Source: Treponema sp. (GTDB lineage Bacteria > Spirochaetota > Spirochaetia > Treponematales > Breznakiellaceae). Taken from it: 24,534 bases of DNA. The translations under genes were made by a program, and so were the position numbers. Shown in pieces: positions 15,205 through 22,320 of this stretch; within the stretch, counting starts at the first letter, position 1, and each line of letters begins with the position of its first letter. The stretch is taken from NCBI GenBank assembly GCA_031275535.1, contig JAISOR010000171.1:1-24534 (forward strand), read 5' to 3'. The notes beneath the pieces were generated by a model. The model saw nothing but the letters and a program-made list of their open reading frames with translations, was not told where the DNA came from and did not search any database.

Positions 15205-16203
15205 CTATGGTTCCACCTTTAAAAATTCCTCCGCCGCCTCCACCGTCCCCGCGGCATAGCAGGGCAGGGCGCTGCCGGTTTCCTTCCATAAACCCTGGAG
15301 TACCTTTCCGGGGCCCGTCTCCACCACCGCGCCTATCCCCGATGCGGCGATGGCCTCTTCTTCTTCGATCCACCGGACCGGGTTGGTTATCTGTTTCAGG
15401 GCCAGTTCCCTGGCTTCCGCCCCGGTGCGGACCGGTTTCCCCGATACGTTGGAATAGAGGGGAATCGCCGGGTCCTTAAAGGAAACTTTTTCCAGAAAGG
15501 GGGCGAATTTTTCCGCCGCCCCGGCGATAAGGGGGGAGTGGAAAGGTCCGGCCACGGGAAGCCGCAGCACCCGCCGGGCCCCCGCGGCCTTAAACCGTTC
15601 CTGAGCCTCCGCCAAAGCCTCCGCGGTCCCGGCCACCACCACCTGCCGGGGGGAATTGAAATTGGCCCCGTAAAGACCCGTCAAGCCTTCGGCGGTCCAT
15701 TGGGCGATAAGGGTCTCCACCTGGCTTGGGGAAAGGCCAATCACCGCCGCCATCCCCGGTTCCACCGTATCCGGCGCCGCCCCGGGGTTTTTTTTGGCGC
15801 TTTCCGCCTTGATACTATCCACCGATTCCTGCATAACCCTGCCCCGGGCCTTTACCAGGCGGAAGCAGTCCTCCAGGGAGATAACGGCGGAAACAACCAG
15901 GGCCGCATATTCCCCCAGGCTGAATCCCGCACATCCCGCGGGGCTAAGCCCCCGTTCTTTGAGGAACGCCGCCGCCGCCAGGTTTGCCAGGGTAATGACC
16001 GGCTGGGATACGTCGGTCCGTTTTAGGGTTTCATCCCCGGCGTTTTCCAGCAGGTCTTTCATGTCCTGGCCCATAATATCCGAGGCCAGGGCAAAGAGGG
16101 CCCTTAGCTCCCCGCCGGCTTTGAGAAAATCCAGGGCCATCCCCTGATATTGGGCCCCCTGGCCGGGAAAAAGAAAAGCCACCGCCATATCTTTTGCTAC
16201 CAT
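15205..16203 (-). CDS. fabD: Malonyl-CoA:ACP transacylase
   Basis: This 332-residue acyltransferase has FLFPGQGAQYQGM at 10-22, nucleophile S95 in GFSLGEYAALV, the RGRVMQ segment at 120-125 (R120 expected to bind malonate), and catalytic H222 in AGPFHSPLI. A Ser/Lys/Ala/Pro-rich stretch at about 130-150 is an insertion compared with usual FabD proteins, where RGRlMQ runs almost directly into 'aMaAvlGl'. It moves malonyl from CoA to ACP for FabH and FabF. The start overlaps the fabH stop by 7 bp. GGAGGG lies 11 nt upstream, slightly far; a second in-frame ATG five codons later is worse spaced. Confidence 0.94.
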   Translation of the reverse strand: MVAKDMAVAFLFPGQGAQYQGMALDFLKAGGELRALFALASDIMGQDMKDLLENAGDETLKRTDVSQPVITLANLAAAAFLKERGLSPAGCAGFSLGEYAALVVSAVISLEDCFRLVKARGRVMQESVDSIKAESAKKNPGAAPDTVEPGMAAVIGLSPSQVETLIAQWTAEGLTGLYGANFNSPRQVVVAGTAEALAEAQERFKAAGARRVLRLPVAGPFHSPLIAGAAEKFAPFLEKVSFKDPAIPLYSNVSGKPVRTGAEARELALKQITNPVRWIEEEEAIAASGIGAVVETGPGKVLQGLWKETGSALPCYAAGTVEAAEEFLKVEP

Positions 16204-17231
16204 ACGATAAGATTCCCTCCAAAGGTTAATCCCCCGCCGAACCCTATGGTCATAAGGAGGTCTCCCTTTTTTATTTCCACCCCCCGGTTTAATTCGTCCA
16301 GGGCGATGGGAATTGACGCCGCCGATGTATTGGCATATTTCTCTATATTAAGGAAGAATTTCTCTTCCGGTATCCCCAGCCGTTTTCCCGCGGCCTGCAC
16401 AATCCGGGCATTTGCCTGATGGGGTATGATCCGGGCAATTTTCCGGATGGGGATATTTTCCTGATCCAGGAGGTCCTGTATGGTTGCGGTCACCGCTTTG
16501 ACCGCAAAGTTGTATACCGCCCGGCCGTTCATATCGATGTGGGGGGGGACATCCACCACTTCTCCTGTCTTATAGGGGTTCCGCGAGCCCCCCCGCCGTA
16601 TAATAAGATGTTCCCACCCGCTGCCATCCGCTCCCAGGATGGTCCGCAGGAGCCCCTGGCCTTCCGCTCCCGTGGCAGGGGCCCCGGTCCGTTCAAGCAG
16701 GACCGCCCCGGCGCCGTCCCCGAAGAGGACGCAGGTTCCCCGGTCGTTCCAGTCCGCTACCCTGGTTAATATCTCGGAACCGATCACCAGGGCCCTTTTC
16801 CGGAATTGGCTTATCCCCAGGAGGCCCGCCGCAGTTTCCAGGCCGTAGATGAACCCGGTACATCCGGCGGATACGTCCATGGCCGCGGCGTTTTGGGCCC
16901 CCAGCCTGTTCTGGACAAGGCAGGCGGTGGAGGGGGTCCCGTAATAATCCGGGGTAGCGGTACTTACCAGGATCAAATCCAGGCTCCGGGCCGCCTCTTC
17001 CGGACTCCCTGCCTCCAGCCTTTTGTTTTCAATCGCCATGGACAGGGCCTGTTTTGCCGCCCCCAGGGCCAAATCACTACAGGCCGTATCTTCGTCCGCT
17101 ATATGCCGGGCCCCTATTCCGGTATGGGACCGGATCCATTCGTCATTGGTATCAACTCTTGTCGCCAATTCGTCATTAGAAATCATTTGGGACGGTATGG
17201 CCCGTCCGGTAGCAATTATTTCAATGGCCAT
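16197..17231 (-). CDS. fabH: 3-oxoacyl-ACP synthase III
   Basis: This 344-residue initiating ketosynthase has catalytic C124 in DVSAGCTGFIYGL, H271 in IIPHQANARI and N301 in KYANTSAASIPIA, plus DEWIRSHTGIGARHI near the N terminus and GFGGGLTFG at the end. FabH joins acetyl- or branched acyl-CoA to malonyl-ACP and so starts chain synthesis. It is the first gene of the operon, about 40 nt downstream of the predicted transcription start. The ribosome site AAAGAG before ATG is modest compared with those inside the operon. Confidence 0.95.
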   Translation of the reverse strand: MAIEIIATGRAIPSQMISNDELATRVDTNDEWIRSHTGIGARHIADEDTACSDLALGAAKQALSMAIENKRLEAGSPEEAARSLDLILVSTATPDYYGTPSTACLVQNRLGAQNAAAMDVSAGCTGFIYGLETAAGLLGISQFRKRALVIGSEILTRVADWNDRGTCVLFGDGAGAVLLERTGAPATGAEGQGLLRTILGADGSGWEHLIIRRGGSRNPYKTGEVVDVPPHIDMNGRAVYNFAVKAVTATIQDLLDQENIPIRKIARIIPHQANARIVQAAGKRLGIPEEKFFLNIEKYANTSAASIPIALDELNRGVEIKKGDLLMTIGFGGGLTFGGNLIVW

Positions 17232-17244
17232 TGTACCACTCTTT

Positions 17245-17271
17245 CATGACAAAATATCGATTTTTGTCATG
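17245..17271. promoter_or_regulatory. 27-bp inverted repeat, candidate operator of the fatty-acid operon
   Basis: CATGACAAAA (17245-17254) and TTTTGTCATG (17262-17271) are perfect 10-bp arms around a 7-bp centre. The repeat starts at about +1 of the predicted fabH transcript. A repressor bound there would block initiation or early elongation; as RNA it would be a 5'-terminal hairpin. It does not resemble the FapR, FabR or FadR sites I know. No regulator gene is nearby. Confidence 0.6.
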
Positions 17272-17276
17272 GTTCT

Positions 17277-17304
17277 ATCATAATAAATTTCTTGATAAAG
17301 TCAA
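17277..17304 (-). promoter_or_regulatory. Sigma70-type promoter of the fatty-acid operon
   Basis: On the minus strand, -35 TTGACT (17299-17304) and -10 TATGAT (17277-17282) are separated by 16 bp. Both match consensus at 5 of 6 positions. The predicted transcription start is near 17270, about 40 nt before the fabH start codon. It is the only clear promoter seen ahead of the ten-gene run. Confidence 0.75.
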
Positions 17305-17380
17305 GATAAAAATTAGACCCTGTATTAATGTCCAGGTTGCAGAAAAATCGGGGGCTTTTGTTCTCAACGGGGCGTTGATC

Positions 17381-17412
17381 AAAAAATAATACCAGGGGCT
17401 TAAATATAGCCC
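17381..17412 (-). terminator. Weak terminator candidate downstream of the pseudouridine synthase gene
   Basis: On the minus strand GGGCT-(7 nt)-AGCCC (17396-17412) is followed, after 9 bp, by six T residues (17381-17386). It lies about 40 bp after the pseudouridine synthase stop codon and before the fatty-acid promoter. The stem is only 5 bp, so it may be inefficient. Confidence 0.35.
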
Positions 17413-17451
17413 GGAGGCGGTGGAGGGCCTGTAATTGAACTTCCCCGCCCC

Positions 17452-18297
17452 TTAAAGAAAATCCCTCCCGGCGCACTTTCCCATCTGTTTGAGCAGGGCC
17501 GCCATATCCTTAGCCAGGGGCGCGTGGAGGGTAAGCCCCCCGCCGGCGGCATCGCCGGGGGGAACCGTAGCGTCCGGGGCGGGGCGATAATCCGGAAGGA
17601 TGAGGGTCCCCGCATGGAGTCCCAGCCGGGAGAGGAGGGGTCTTTCTTCCTGAGGGTCCCCCCGCCAGCCCCGTTTAAATGAGGAAAGGTATACCGGATT
17701 TATGGAACCGTAGAGGGGGTCGCAGACGATGGGGTGTCCCAGGCTGGCCAGATGTACCCGGATCTGATGGGTTCGTCCGGTGGCGGGGATGGCTTCTACC
17801 ACGCCGTAATTCCCGGTTCCCCCCAGGAAGCGGAACCGGGTAAGGGATTCCTTTCCCCGGTACTTATCGATGATGGTCCGGTGTTGTTTATCCCCGTCGG
17901 GGACCAGGGGAAGGTCGCAGCTCGTTTCGGTCCAGGAGGGCCGGCCATGGACCACGGCGATATACCGCTTTTCCACCCGGCGGGCCTCAAAGGCCCCGGA
18001 GAGGTTCCGGTGGGTTTCCGCATCCTTGGCAAAAACCACCAGCCCCGAGGTATCCCGGTCGATCCGGTGAACCGTGAAGATCCTGCCGGGGAAGGGCGGA
18101 TCTTCCGCCGGCGGCGGATCCTCCGGTCTGCCCGCGGCCCTTTCCCCCTGTTCCGCCAGGAACCCGCTGAGGAGCCTGTCCAGCCGGTCCTTTGAACCAT
18201 CCCAGCGGTCGGGACTTACCGCTATGCCCCAGGTTTTGTTCACCCCTACGATGAAATCATCCTCATATATAATGGTAAAGGCCTGCGTCTGTTTCAT
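17452..18297 (-). CDS. RluA/RluD-family RNA pseudouridine synthase
   Basis: This 281-residue enzyme lacks an obvious S4 domain. It contains FIVGVNKTWGIAVSPD (the 'vv.KP.Gl.vhp' region), the catalytic motif HRIDRDTSGLVVFAKD with D80 as the nucleophile, RYIAVVHG, GRTHQIRVHLASLGHPIVCDPLYG and LHAGTLILPD. These are the RluA-family motifs I to III. It isomerises uridines in rRNA or tRNA; the target cannot be told from sequence. The frame is open to 18435, but ATG 18297 is chosen because upstream residues resemble no family member and would run into the inverted-repeat region. Its ribosome site is weak. A Pro/Glu-rich insert (about residues 52-70) separates the first motif from the catalytic one. 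Confidence 0.85.
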   Translation of the reverse strand: MKQTQAFTIIYEDDFIVGVNKTWGIAVSPDRWDGSKDRLDRLLSGFLAEQGERAAGRPEDPPPAEDPPFPGRIFTVHRIDRDTSGLVVFAKDAETHRNLSGAFEARRVEKRYIAVVHGRPSWTETSCDLPLVPDGDKQHRTIIDKYRGKESLTRFRFLGGTGNYGVVEAIPATGRTHQIRVHLASLGHPIVCDPLYGSINPVYLSSFKRGWRGDPQEERPLLSRLGLHAGTLILPDYRPAPDATVPPGDAAGGGLTLHAPLAKDMAALLKQMGKCAGRDFL

Positions 18298-18372
18298 AGG
18301 GTTCCAGTGTAAACCCCTTGGGCCGCCGGGAAAAGGGTCTCTTCCCGGGAACAATAATTCCGAATTTGAACG

Positions 18373-18470
18373 AAAAAACAGCCCGGACAGAACATCTGAA
18401 AGCGGACACGCTTGCCCCTGCGGGGCTTCGGTCAAGTGTCCGCTTTCAGATAACCCGTCCGGGCCTTTTT
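18373..18470. terminator. Long bipartite hairpin, bidirectional-terminator-like
   Basis: GCCCGGAC (18381-18388) pairs with GTCCGGGC (18457-18464), and inside it TCTGAAAGCGGACAC (18395-18409) pairs perfectly with GTGTCCGCTTTCAGA (18436-18450), with a small internal bubble between. The loop adds TTG/CAA and CCCC/GGGG mini-stems. The outer stem is followed by TTTTT on the plus strand (18466-18470) and, after TG, by six T on the minus strand (A-run 18373-18378). It looks like a terminator in both directions, yet lies between divergently transcribed genes. Confidence 0.55.
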
Positions 18471-18520
18471 ATCTTTCTCATTTTGGGGAAGTACCGGTTT
18501 TTAAGATGATTTTTATGGTA

Positions 18521-18588
18521 AAAAACAATGAAACAACCTCAGTACCCATACTAAAACAGGGACATTAAAGGGTTGTTTCATTGTTTTT
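18521..18588. repeat. Perfect 18-bp inverted repeat
   Basis: AAAAACAATGAAACAACC (18521-18538) and GGTTGTTTCATTGTTTTT (18571-18588) are exact reverse complements separated by 32 bp. The outer ends are A- and T-tracts, so the RNA would again look terminator-like in both directions. Perfect pairing over 18 bp is very unlikely by chance in so short a gap. It could be a small mobile-element relic, a protein-binding site or an RNA hairpin. Confidence 0.6.
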
Positions 18589-18715
18589 CAGATTAAACGA
18601 TTTGCTTTTCAATACGTTTCCTCATACTCGCTGGCAATGGGTTTTAAATCCGGAATTACTACCCCGGGAATTCCTTAGCTCTGTCCCCGGAATGGCCGAT
18701 AAGAACCTATACCCT

Positions 18716-19801
18716 ATGAAAAATTTGCCATCCTTGAACAGATCGTCTTTTGGCCTCCCCCTGTATTTTCTCCTGTTTTTTATTTCCGGGAATCTTTTTG
18801 GGGCCGTGCCCCTTTCGGAGCTTGCCGTTAAAGACGCCCGGGCCAGGGTAATCAGGGCCGCTGAGGAATACCAGGGGATTCCCTACCGCTATGGAGGGCT
18901 GGACCGAAGGGGGCTGGATTGTTCCGGCCTTGTTTTCTTGAGTTTCCGGGACGCCCTGAATGTTTCAGTGCCCAGAACAACCGAAACCCTTTATGCCTGG
19001 GTCGAGAAAGTCCCGGACTCCAAGCTTCTGCCCGGAGACTTGGTTTTTTTTAATACCCTGGGAAGGGCCGGGGGAGAAGTTTCCCATGTGGGTATTTATA
19101 TGGGGGACGGAACCTTTATTCATGCCGCGTCGGAGGGGCCCCAGACGGGGGTGATGTATTCCCGCTTGAACGAATCCTACTGGCGGCGTACCTATGTGGG
19201 CGCGGGACGGATCCTCCCCGAGGGCGATCCGGTTTTAGCCCCTAAGATAGCGGTCCCGGGGGATGCCGGATCCGGCGGGGCCTCCTCCTCTACAAACGAT
19301 GAGGCCCGGGGCTTCCGGCTGGGCCTGGGCCTTGCCCCAAGTTGGAACGGCTTTTTGGAGAACGGCGCTTTTAGGGGCGGCGTTCTCCAGATCCAGGGGA
19401 CCTATGACATACATCCCTTTGGGTACCGGATCCGGCTCGGCATAGAGCTGCGGCCTGAATGGGACAAAGCGCTGGGGGTCTTCCGTATGCCGGTGACCCT
19501 GTCCATTGGTCATGATGACCGTTTTAGGCTCTTTGCCGGTCCCGCCTTTACCATAGGAGATCCGGTCCTTCGTACCGCCGGGGGCGACCGGCATTATACC
19601 GGCGGCACCGCCTGGCTGGGGACCGTAGGCATGACCATAGCCCCCTTCTCCTTCCGCATTGGAAAGGGGACCCTTTCCCTTTACGGAGAACTCTCCTGGC
19701 AGTCATATTTTAGGGACCCGGCCCTGGAAGCGGATTTTAACGCCGATCTGAGCGCGGGCCTGCGGATATCCACGGGGCTGCGTTACGCTTGGGGATTGTG
19801 A
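18716..19801 (+). CDS. Exported NlpC/P60 peptidase with C-terminal beta-rich domain
   Basis: A 361-residue protein with a signal peptide (about 1-30), then an NlpC/P60 domain (about 40-165). Predicted catalytic residues are C69 in GLDCSGLVFLSF, H124 in EVSHVGIYMGDG and H136 in FIHAAS. Such enzymes cut cell-wall peptides, usually gamma-D-Glu-diamino acid links. The remainder (about 195-361) has alternating hydrophobic/polar strands with many Gly and aromatic residues (GLGLAPSW, YRIRLGIELRPEW, RFRLFAGPAFTIG, GTLSLYGELSWQSYF, GLRYAWGL). It resembles a small outer-membrane barrel or a lipocalin-like fold. The frame is open from 18581, but ATG 18716 gives a proper signal peptide; its ribosome site is poor and ATG 18692 is an alternative. 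Confidence 0.75.
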   Translation: MKNLPSLNRSSFGLPLYFLLFFISGNLFGAVPLSELAVKDARARVIRAAEEYQGIPYRYGGLDRRGLDCSGLVFLSFRDALNVSVPRTTETLYAWVEKVPDSKLLPGDLVFFNTLGRAGGEVSHVGIYMGDGTFIHAASEGPQTGVMYSRLNESYWRRTYVGAGRILPEGDPVLAPKIAVPGDAGSGGASSSTNDEARGFRLGLGLAPSWNGFLENGAFRGGVLQIQGTYDIHPFGYRIRLGIELRPEWDKALGVFRMPVTLSIGHDDRFRLFAGPAFTIGDPVLRTAGGDRHYTGGTAWLGTVGMTIAPFSFRIGKGTLSLYGELSWQSYFRDPALEADFNADLSAGLRISTGLRYAWGL

Positions 19802-19846
19802 GAGAGAACGTGTGGGAAGAGGGTGAAGAGTGACAGAGGAAAAAGA

Positions 19847-19875
19847 TTGAAATTTATTAGATACGGTATTATAAT
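19847..19875 (+). promoter_or_regulatory. Near-consensus promoter at the left edge of the A+T-rich island
   Basis: TTGAAA (19847-19852) and a perfect TATAAT (19870-19875) are spaced by exactly 17 bp, 31 bp before the lipoprotein start codon. The base composition falls sharply at this point. Confidence 0.75.
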
Positions 19876-19906
19876 ATTCATAGAATAAATGCATTAGGAG
19901 GGAATT

Positions 19907-20458
19907 ATGAAATCAAACGCATTTTTGATGATGGGTATTATTCTATTATGCGGATGCGCCTCTGTAAAGCCCATAACCCCAAATATTATCGATGATATTG
20001 GTGGATATAATGAAATAAATAGATTTCAATATTATTTGTCAGCAAAATTAGTATTAACTGATGCCGAAAGAGTGAGGAATCAACAAAATATAAGTAAATA
20101 CGGGGCGGCGGCCATAAAAGACACAATCTATAGAAATAAAATAATAATTAGAAAAAATACTATGGGGGTATTAATAAACTCGGGAGTAGAAAATGAGAAT
20201 GCCCTTGAATTGGAAATATGTTTTGAAGAAGACGATAATAAAAGAATAAGATTTCGCCAACAGGGGCCAGGGCTTGATAGAAAATTATATATAGTTTATG
20301 ACGATCCGGTTGGGAGGATAATAAATTATGGCGGTGAATTGTATAGGGTGGATTATAGAGGTCAAGAGCGGCCATATTTACGGGTAAAGGTATATAAACG
20401 ATTGCATGAAAAAACAAAGACAAGATGGGTAAAAGGAAGACGCATAGAAAATAATTAA
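19907..20458 (+). CDS. Putative lipoprotein of unknown function
   Basis: A 183-residue protein that I do not recognise. The N terminus is a lipoprotein signal: a hydrophobic run and lipobox LLCGC with the predicted acylated cysteine at residue 17. The mature part is charged and rich in Asn, Ile and Arg, with probable beta strands (NKIIIRKNTMGVLI, LELEICFEED, KLYIVYDD, PYLRVKVYKRL), and ends in a basic tail. A strong AGGAGGG site sits 4 nt before ATG. Codon use is A+T-rich, unlike the fatty-acid genes upstream. It is followed by a short G+C-rich hairpin and then the kinase-fold gene on the same strand. Confidence 0.7.
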   Translation: MKSNAFLMMGIILLCGCASVKPITPNIIDDIGGYNEINRFQYYLSAKLVLTDAERVRNQQNISKYGAAAIKDTIYRNKIIIRKNTMGVLINSGVENENALELEICFEEDDNKRIRFRQQGPGLDRKLYIVYDDPVGRIINYGGELYRVDYRGQERPYLRVKVYKRLHEKTKTRWVKGRRIENN

Positions 20459-20469
20459 AATTGGTAAAG

Positions 20470-20486
20470 CCCCGGCTTTGCCGGGG
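20470..20486 (+). terminator. Hairpin between the lipoprotein and kinase-fold genes
   Basis: CCCCGGC-TTT-GCCGGGG is a perfect 7-bp stem with a 3-nt loop, 11 bp after the lipoprotein stop codon. It is strongly G+C-rich within an A+T-rich island. Only a short, interrupted T-run follows (GTATTTG), so it may be an attenuator or processing site rather than a full terminator. Confidence 0.45.
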
Positions 20487-20510
20487 GTATTTGACACTTA
20501 TGGATAAAAT

Positions 20511-21404
20511 GTGGAAATACCGGAATTGGAGAATTTGCTAAAGGATACAAAATACGCATCATTTTTCGGTTCTGTTCAAAAAGTAGAACTAAAGAATTAT
20601 ACATACCCGGATCTCTTTAAAATTGGCAAAGAAGAGACCGGATATTATGCGATTAAAATTAGAAGAAATAACGAGCCCCATATTATCGATTCGCTGGATT
20701 GTATCTCAAAAATAGTAGATCCTGAAAATGTTATCTATAAAAATATGGATGTTTTTCAAAAGGACGGTTTTATAATCCAGGTAAATAAATGGATAAACGG
20801 GAAACAGCCCATTGACATAAACAGGGAAAAGATCCCCGAAATATTTGGAAAGCTTGCATGCATAAACAAGAAAAATATCGTAAATGGACCATATACGACA
20901 ATGTATGCCGAAGGAAAAAGATTTGAAACGATAAAGGAAATGGTAAATTGGGAAATGGATCAGCATAAAAACTATTTACCGGACGGAATAAATTGGATGG
21001 AAGTTTCTGAAATACTAAAAGAATTAGAAAAAGGAATTCGTAGTATAATAGTTGAAGACATAAATACCGGGAATATGTATATAACAGACGATGGAAAATA
21101 TAAAATAATAGATATTGACTGGCTGCATAATGGATTAAATCTGTACCAATTCGATCATTTTGATTATTTTAATTTTTATGGAAATGTATGGTATGTAATA
21201 ACAGGAGAAGAAGCAAGGGAAAGTTATATAGCCTATTTTGACGAACTTGGAATAAGCAAGGAAGAGGCGAATGAACAAATAAGATCGTCGGAAATATTAT
21301 CAATACTGAGGCAGAATACGTATTGGGAAAAAAGCAATAGGCCAAATGAAGAAGAGATCAAACGAAGGATAAAAATAGTATTGGAAAGAGATCGATTTAT
21401 ATAA
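20511..21404 (+). CDS. Aminoglycoside-phosphotransferase/kinase-fold protein (GTG start)
   Basis: A 297-residue soluble protein with the landmarks of a kinase-like phosphotransferase. There is a beta3-type lysine K49 in GYYAIKIRR, a hinge-like VNKWINGKQP (91-100), a catalytic loop VEDINTGNMYI with D183 and N188, and a metal-binding segment IIDIDW with D201/D203. In APH-type enzymes the loop normally reads HGDxxxxN; here the His-Gly is replaced by Val-Glu, while the catalytic Asp and Asn remain, so activity is plausible. The substrate is unknown: a small molecule, a protein or a cell-envelope component. The earliest in-frame start is GTG 20511, with only a weak GGATAA upstream. No toxin-antitoxin partner is evident. 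The gene is A+T-rich and sits among lipoprotein and exported-protein genes. Confidence 0.62.
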   Translation: MEIPELENLLKDTKYASFFGSVQKVELKNYTYPDLFKIGKEETGYYAIKIRRNNEPHIIDSLDCISKIVDPENVIYKNMDVFQKDGFIIQVNKWINGKQPIDINREKIPEIFGKLACINKKNIVNGPYTTMYAEGKRFETIKEMVNWEMDQHKNYLPDGINWMEVSEILKELEKGIRSIIVEDINTGNMYITDDGKYKIIDIDWLHNGLNLYQFDHFDYFNFYGNVWYVITGEEARESYIAYFDELGISKEEANEQIRSSEILSILRQNTYWEKSNRPNEEEIKRRIKIVLERDRFI

Positions 21405-21459
21405 AAACGGACGTTTTGCATCATAGGTCTATGTGTGTACCAGCTATGCGAAGTACATA

Positions 21460-21488
21460 TTGACAAAAAAAACAAAGTAGTATAAAAT
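21460..21488 (+). promoter_or_regulatory. Promoter of the exported-protein gene at 21510
   Basis: A consensus -35 TTGACA (21460-21465) and TAAAAT (21483-21488) are spaced by 17 bp; TATAAA at 21481-21486 is an overlapping choice with a 15-bp spacer. The start codon follows 21 bp after the -10, so any leader is very short. Confidence 0.65.
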
Positions 21489-21509
21489 AAGCATCGTGGT
21501 ATAGATGAT

Positions 21510-22301
21510 ATGAAGCAGTTTCTCTTTGTTTTGTTAATATTTATCTCGGTAGTACCCCTGTCTGCGCAGGAACTAAATAATAAAACAGATGATAATGAAA
21601 CAGTTAACACAAATAACATTAACAACGGGTCAAAATACTACGATTTTGGCTCTGATGATGGTATTACAATATATGCCGACCGTCCAAAAGATGAGTTTCC
21701 GCCGGACACAGTTGAGCACTATATCTTGGAAAAACTGAGCGGATATCCGGCAGATCAAAAGAGCTTTATAGAAAATGATTTTCTGGAAAAAGCCGGGTTT
21801 CGCCGTACGGGAGACATTAAATTTCGCAGATCAACCGGGGGAGAAAAAGCAATGTCCGTATTACACGGTATTATACATCCCTTTAGCTTTGGCATTGTGC
21901 CAATGAAACCATTTTTTGAGACAGAATACGAAAGATTGCCGGATGGCGAATTTTATAAATTTAAAACCATACTTGTTAGAAGTGAGTATATGGATATTTC
22001 ACCGGAAGTGCTGACTGTAATGGAATTGGAATACATGCTGCAGATCGAATTTTGCGGCGGCACCTTAAGCCCAAATCATAATATAAACTATTATACCGAA
22101 GAAAATATAAATAAGTTTGAGAAATTGGCATTAGATCTGCCTGAGTATCCGGAGAGTATTAAAAGATTGAAAGAAAGATACTTGCATGTTGAATTAGAAA
22201 GGATCAAGTCGGCTCTTGAACGGTATAAGAACCCAAGTGAAAATTATGTAAGGGCATTAGAAAATTTAGGCGACAGCCTTAAGATATGGGAAAAGCATTG
22301 A
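21510..22301 (+). CDS. Exported protein of unknown function
   Basis: A 263-residue protein that I do not recognise. It opens with a clear signal peptide, MKQFLFVLLIFISVVPLSAQE, with likely cleavage after SAQ or LSA. An Asn/Asp/Thr-rich linker follows (about 22-42), then a body with YADRPKDEFPPDTVEHYIL, HGIIHPFSFGIVPMKPFFETEY and a Glu/Lys-rich helical C terminus (about 195-263) that could form a coiled coil. There is no lipobox. It is probably periplasmic or outer-membrane associated. The ribosome site is weak. It converges with the lipoprotein gene at 22321, leaving only 19 bp between stop codons and no terminator. Confidence 0.65.
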   Translation: MKQFLFVLLIFISVVPLSAQELNNKTDDNETVNTNNINNGSKYYDFGSDDGITIYADRPKDEFPPDTVEHYILEKLSGYPADQKSFIENDFLEKAGFRRTGDIKFRRSTGGEKAMSVLHGIIHPFSFGIVPMKPFFETEYERLPDGEFYKFKTILVRSEYMDISPEVLTVMELEYMLQIEFCGGTLSPNHNINYYTEENINKFEKLALDLPEYPESIKRLKERYLHVELERIKSALERYKNPSENYVRALENLGDSLKIWEKH

Positions 22302-22320
22302 TGCCCTGCTTCCCTGCAAT

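Larger units (their letters stand above)
18298..18715. other. 418-bp intergenic region with two large inverted repeats
   Basis: This gap separates the divergent pseudouridine synthase and NlpC/P60 genes. From left to right it holds a small inverted repeat CCGGGAA/TTCCCGG (18326-18332 with 18342-18348), a bipartite long hairpin (18381-18464), and a perfect 18-bp inverted repeat (18521-18588). No convincing coding frame is seen. The stretch 18589-18715 is plain sequence in which no confident promoter could be assigned. Confidence 0.7.

Noticed and set aside
18298..18435. Longer start for the pseudouridine synthase
   Set aside because: The added residues resemble no family member and overlap the hairpin region.
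18581..18715. Longer start for the NlpC/P60 protein
   Set aside because: The extra 45 residues begin inside the 18-bp inverted repeat and precede the signal peptide, so they are unlikely to be translated.
21404..21417. AAAACG-GA-CGTTTT hairpin after the kinase-fold gene as a terminator
   Set aside because: The 2-nt loop is too tight and the stem is A+T-rich. It is weaker than expected for termination.
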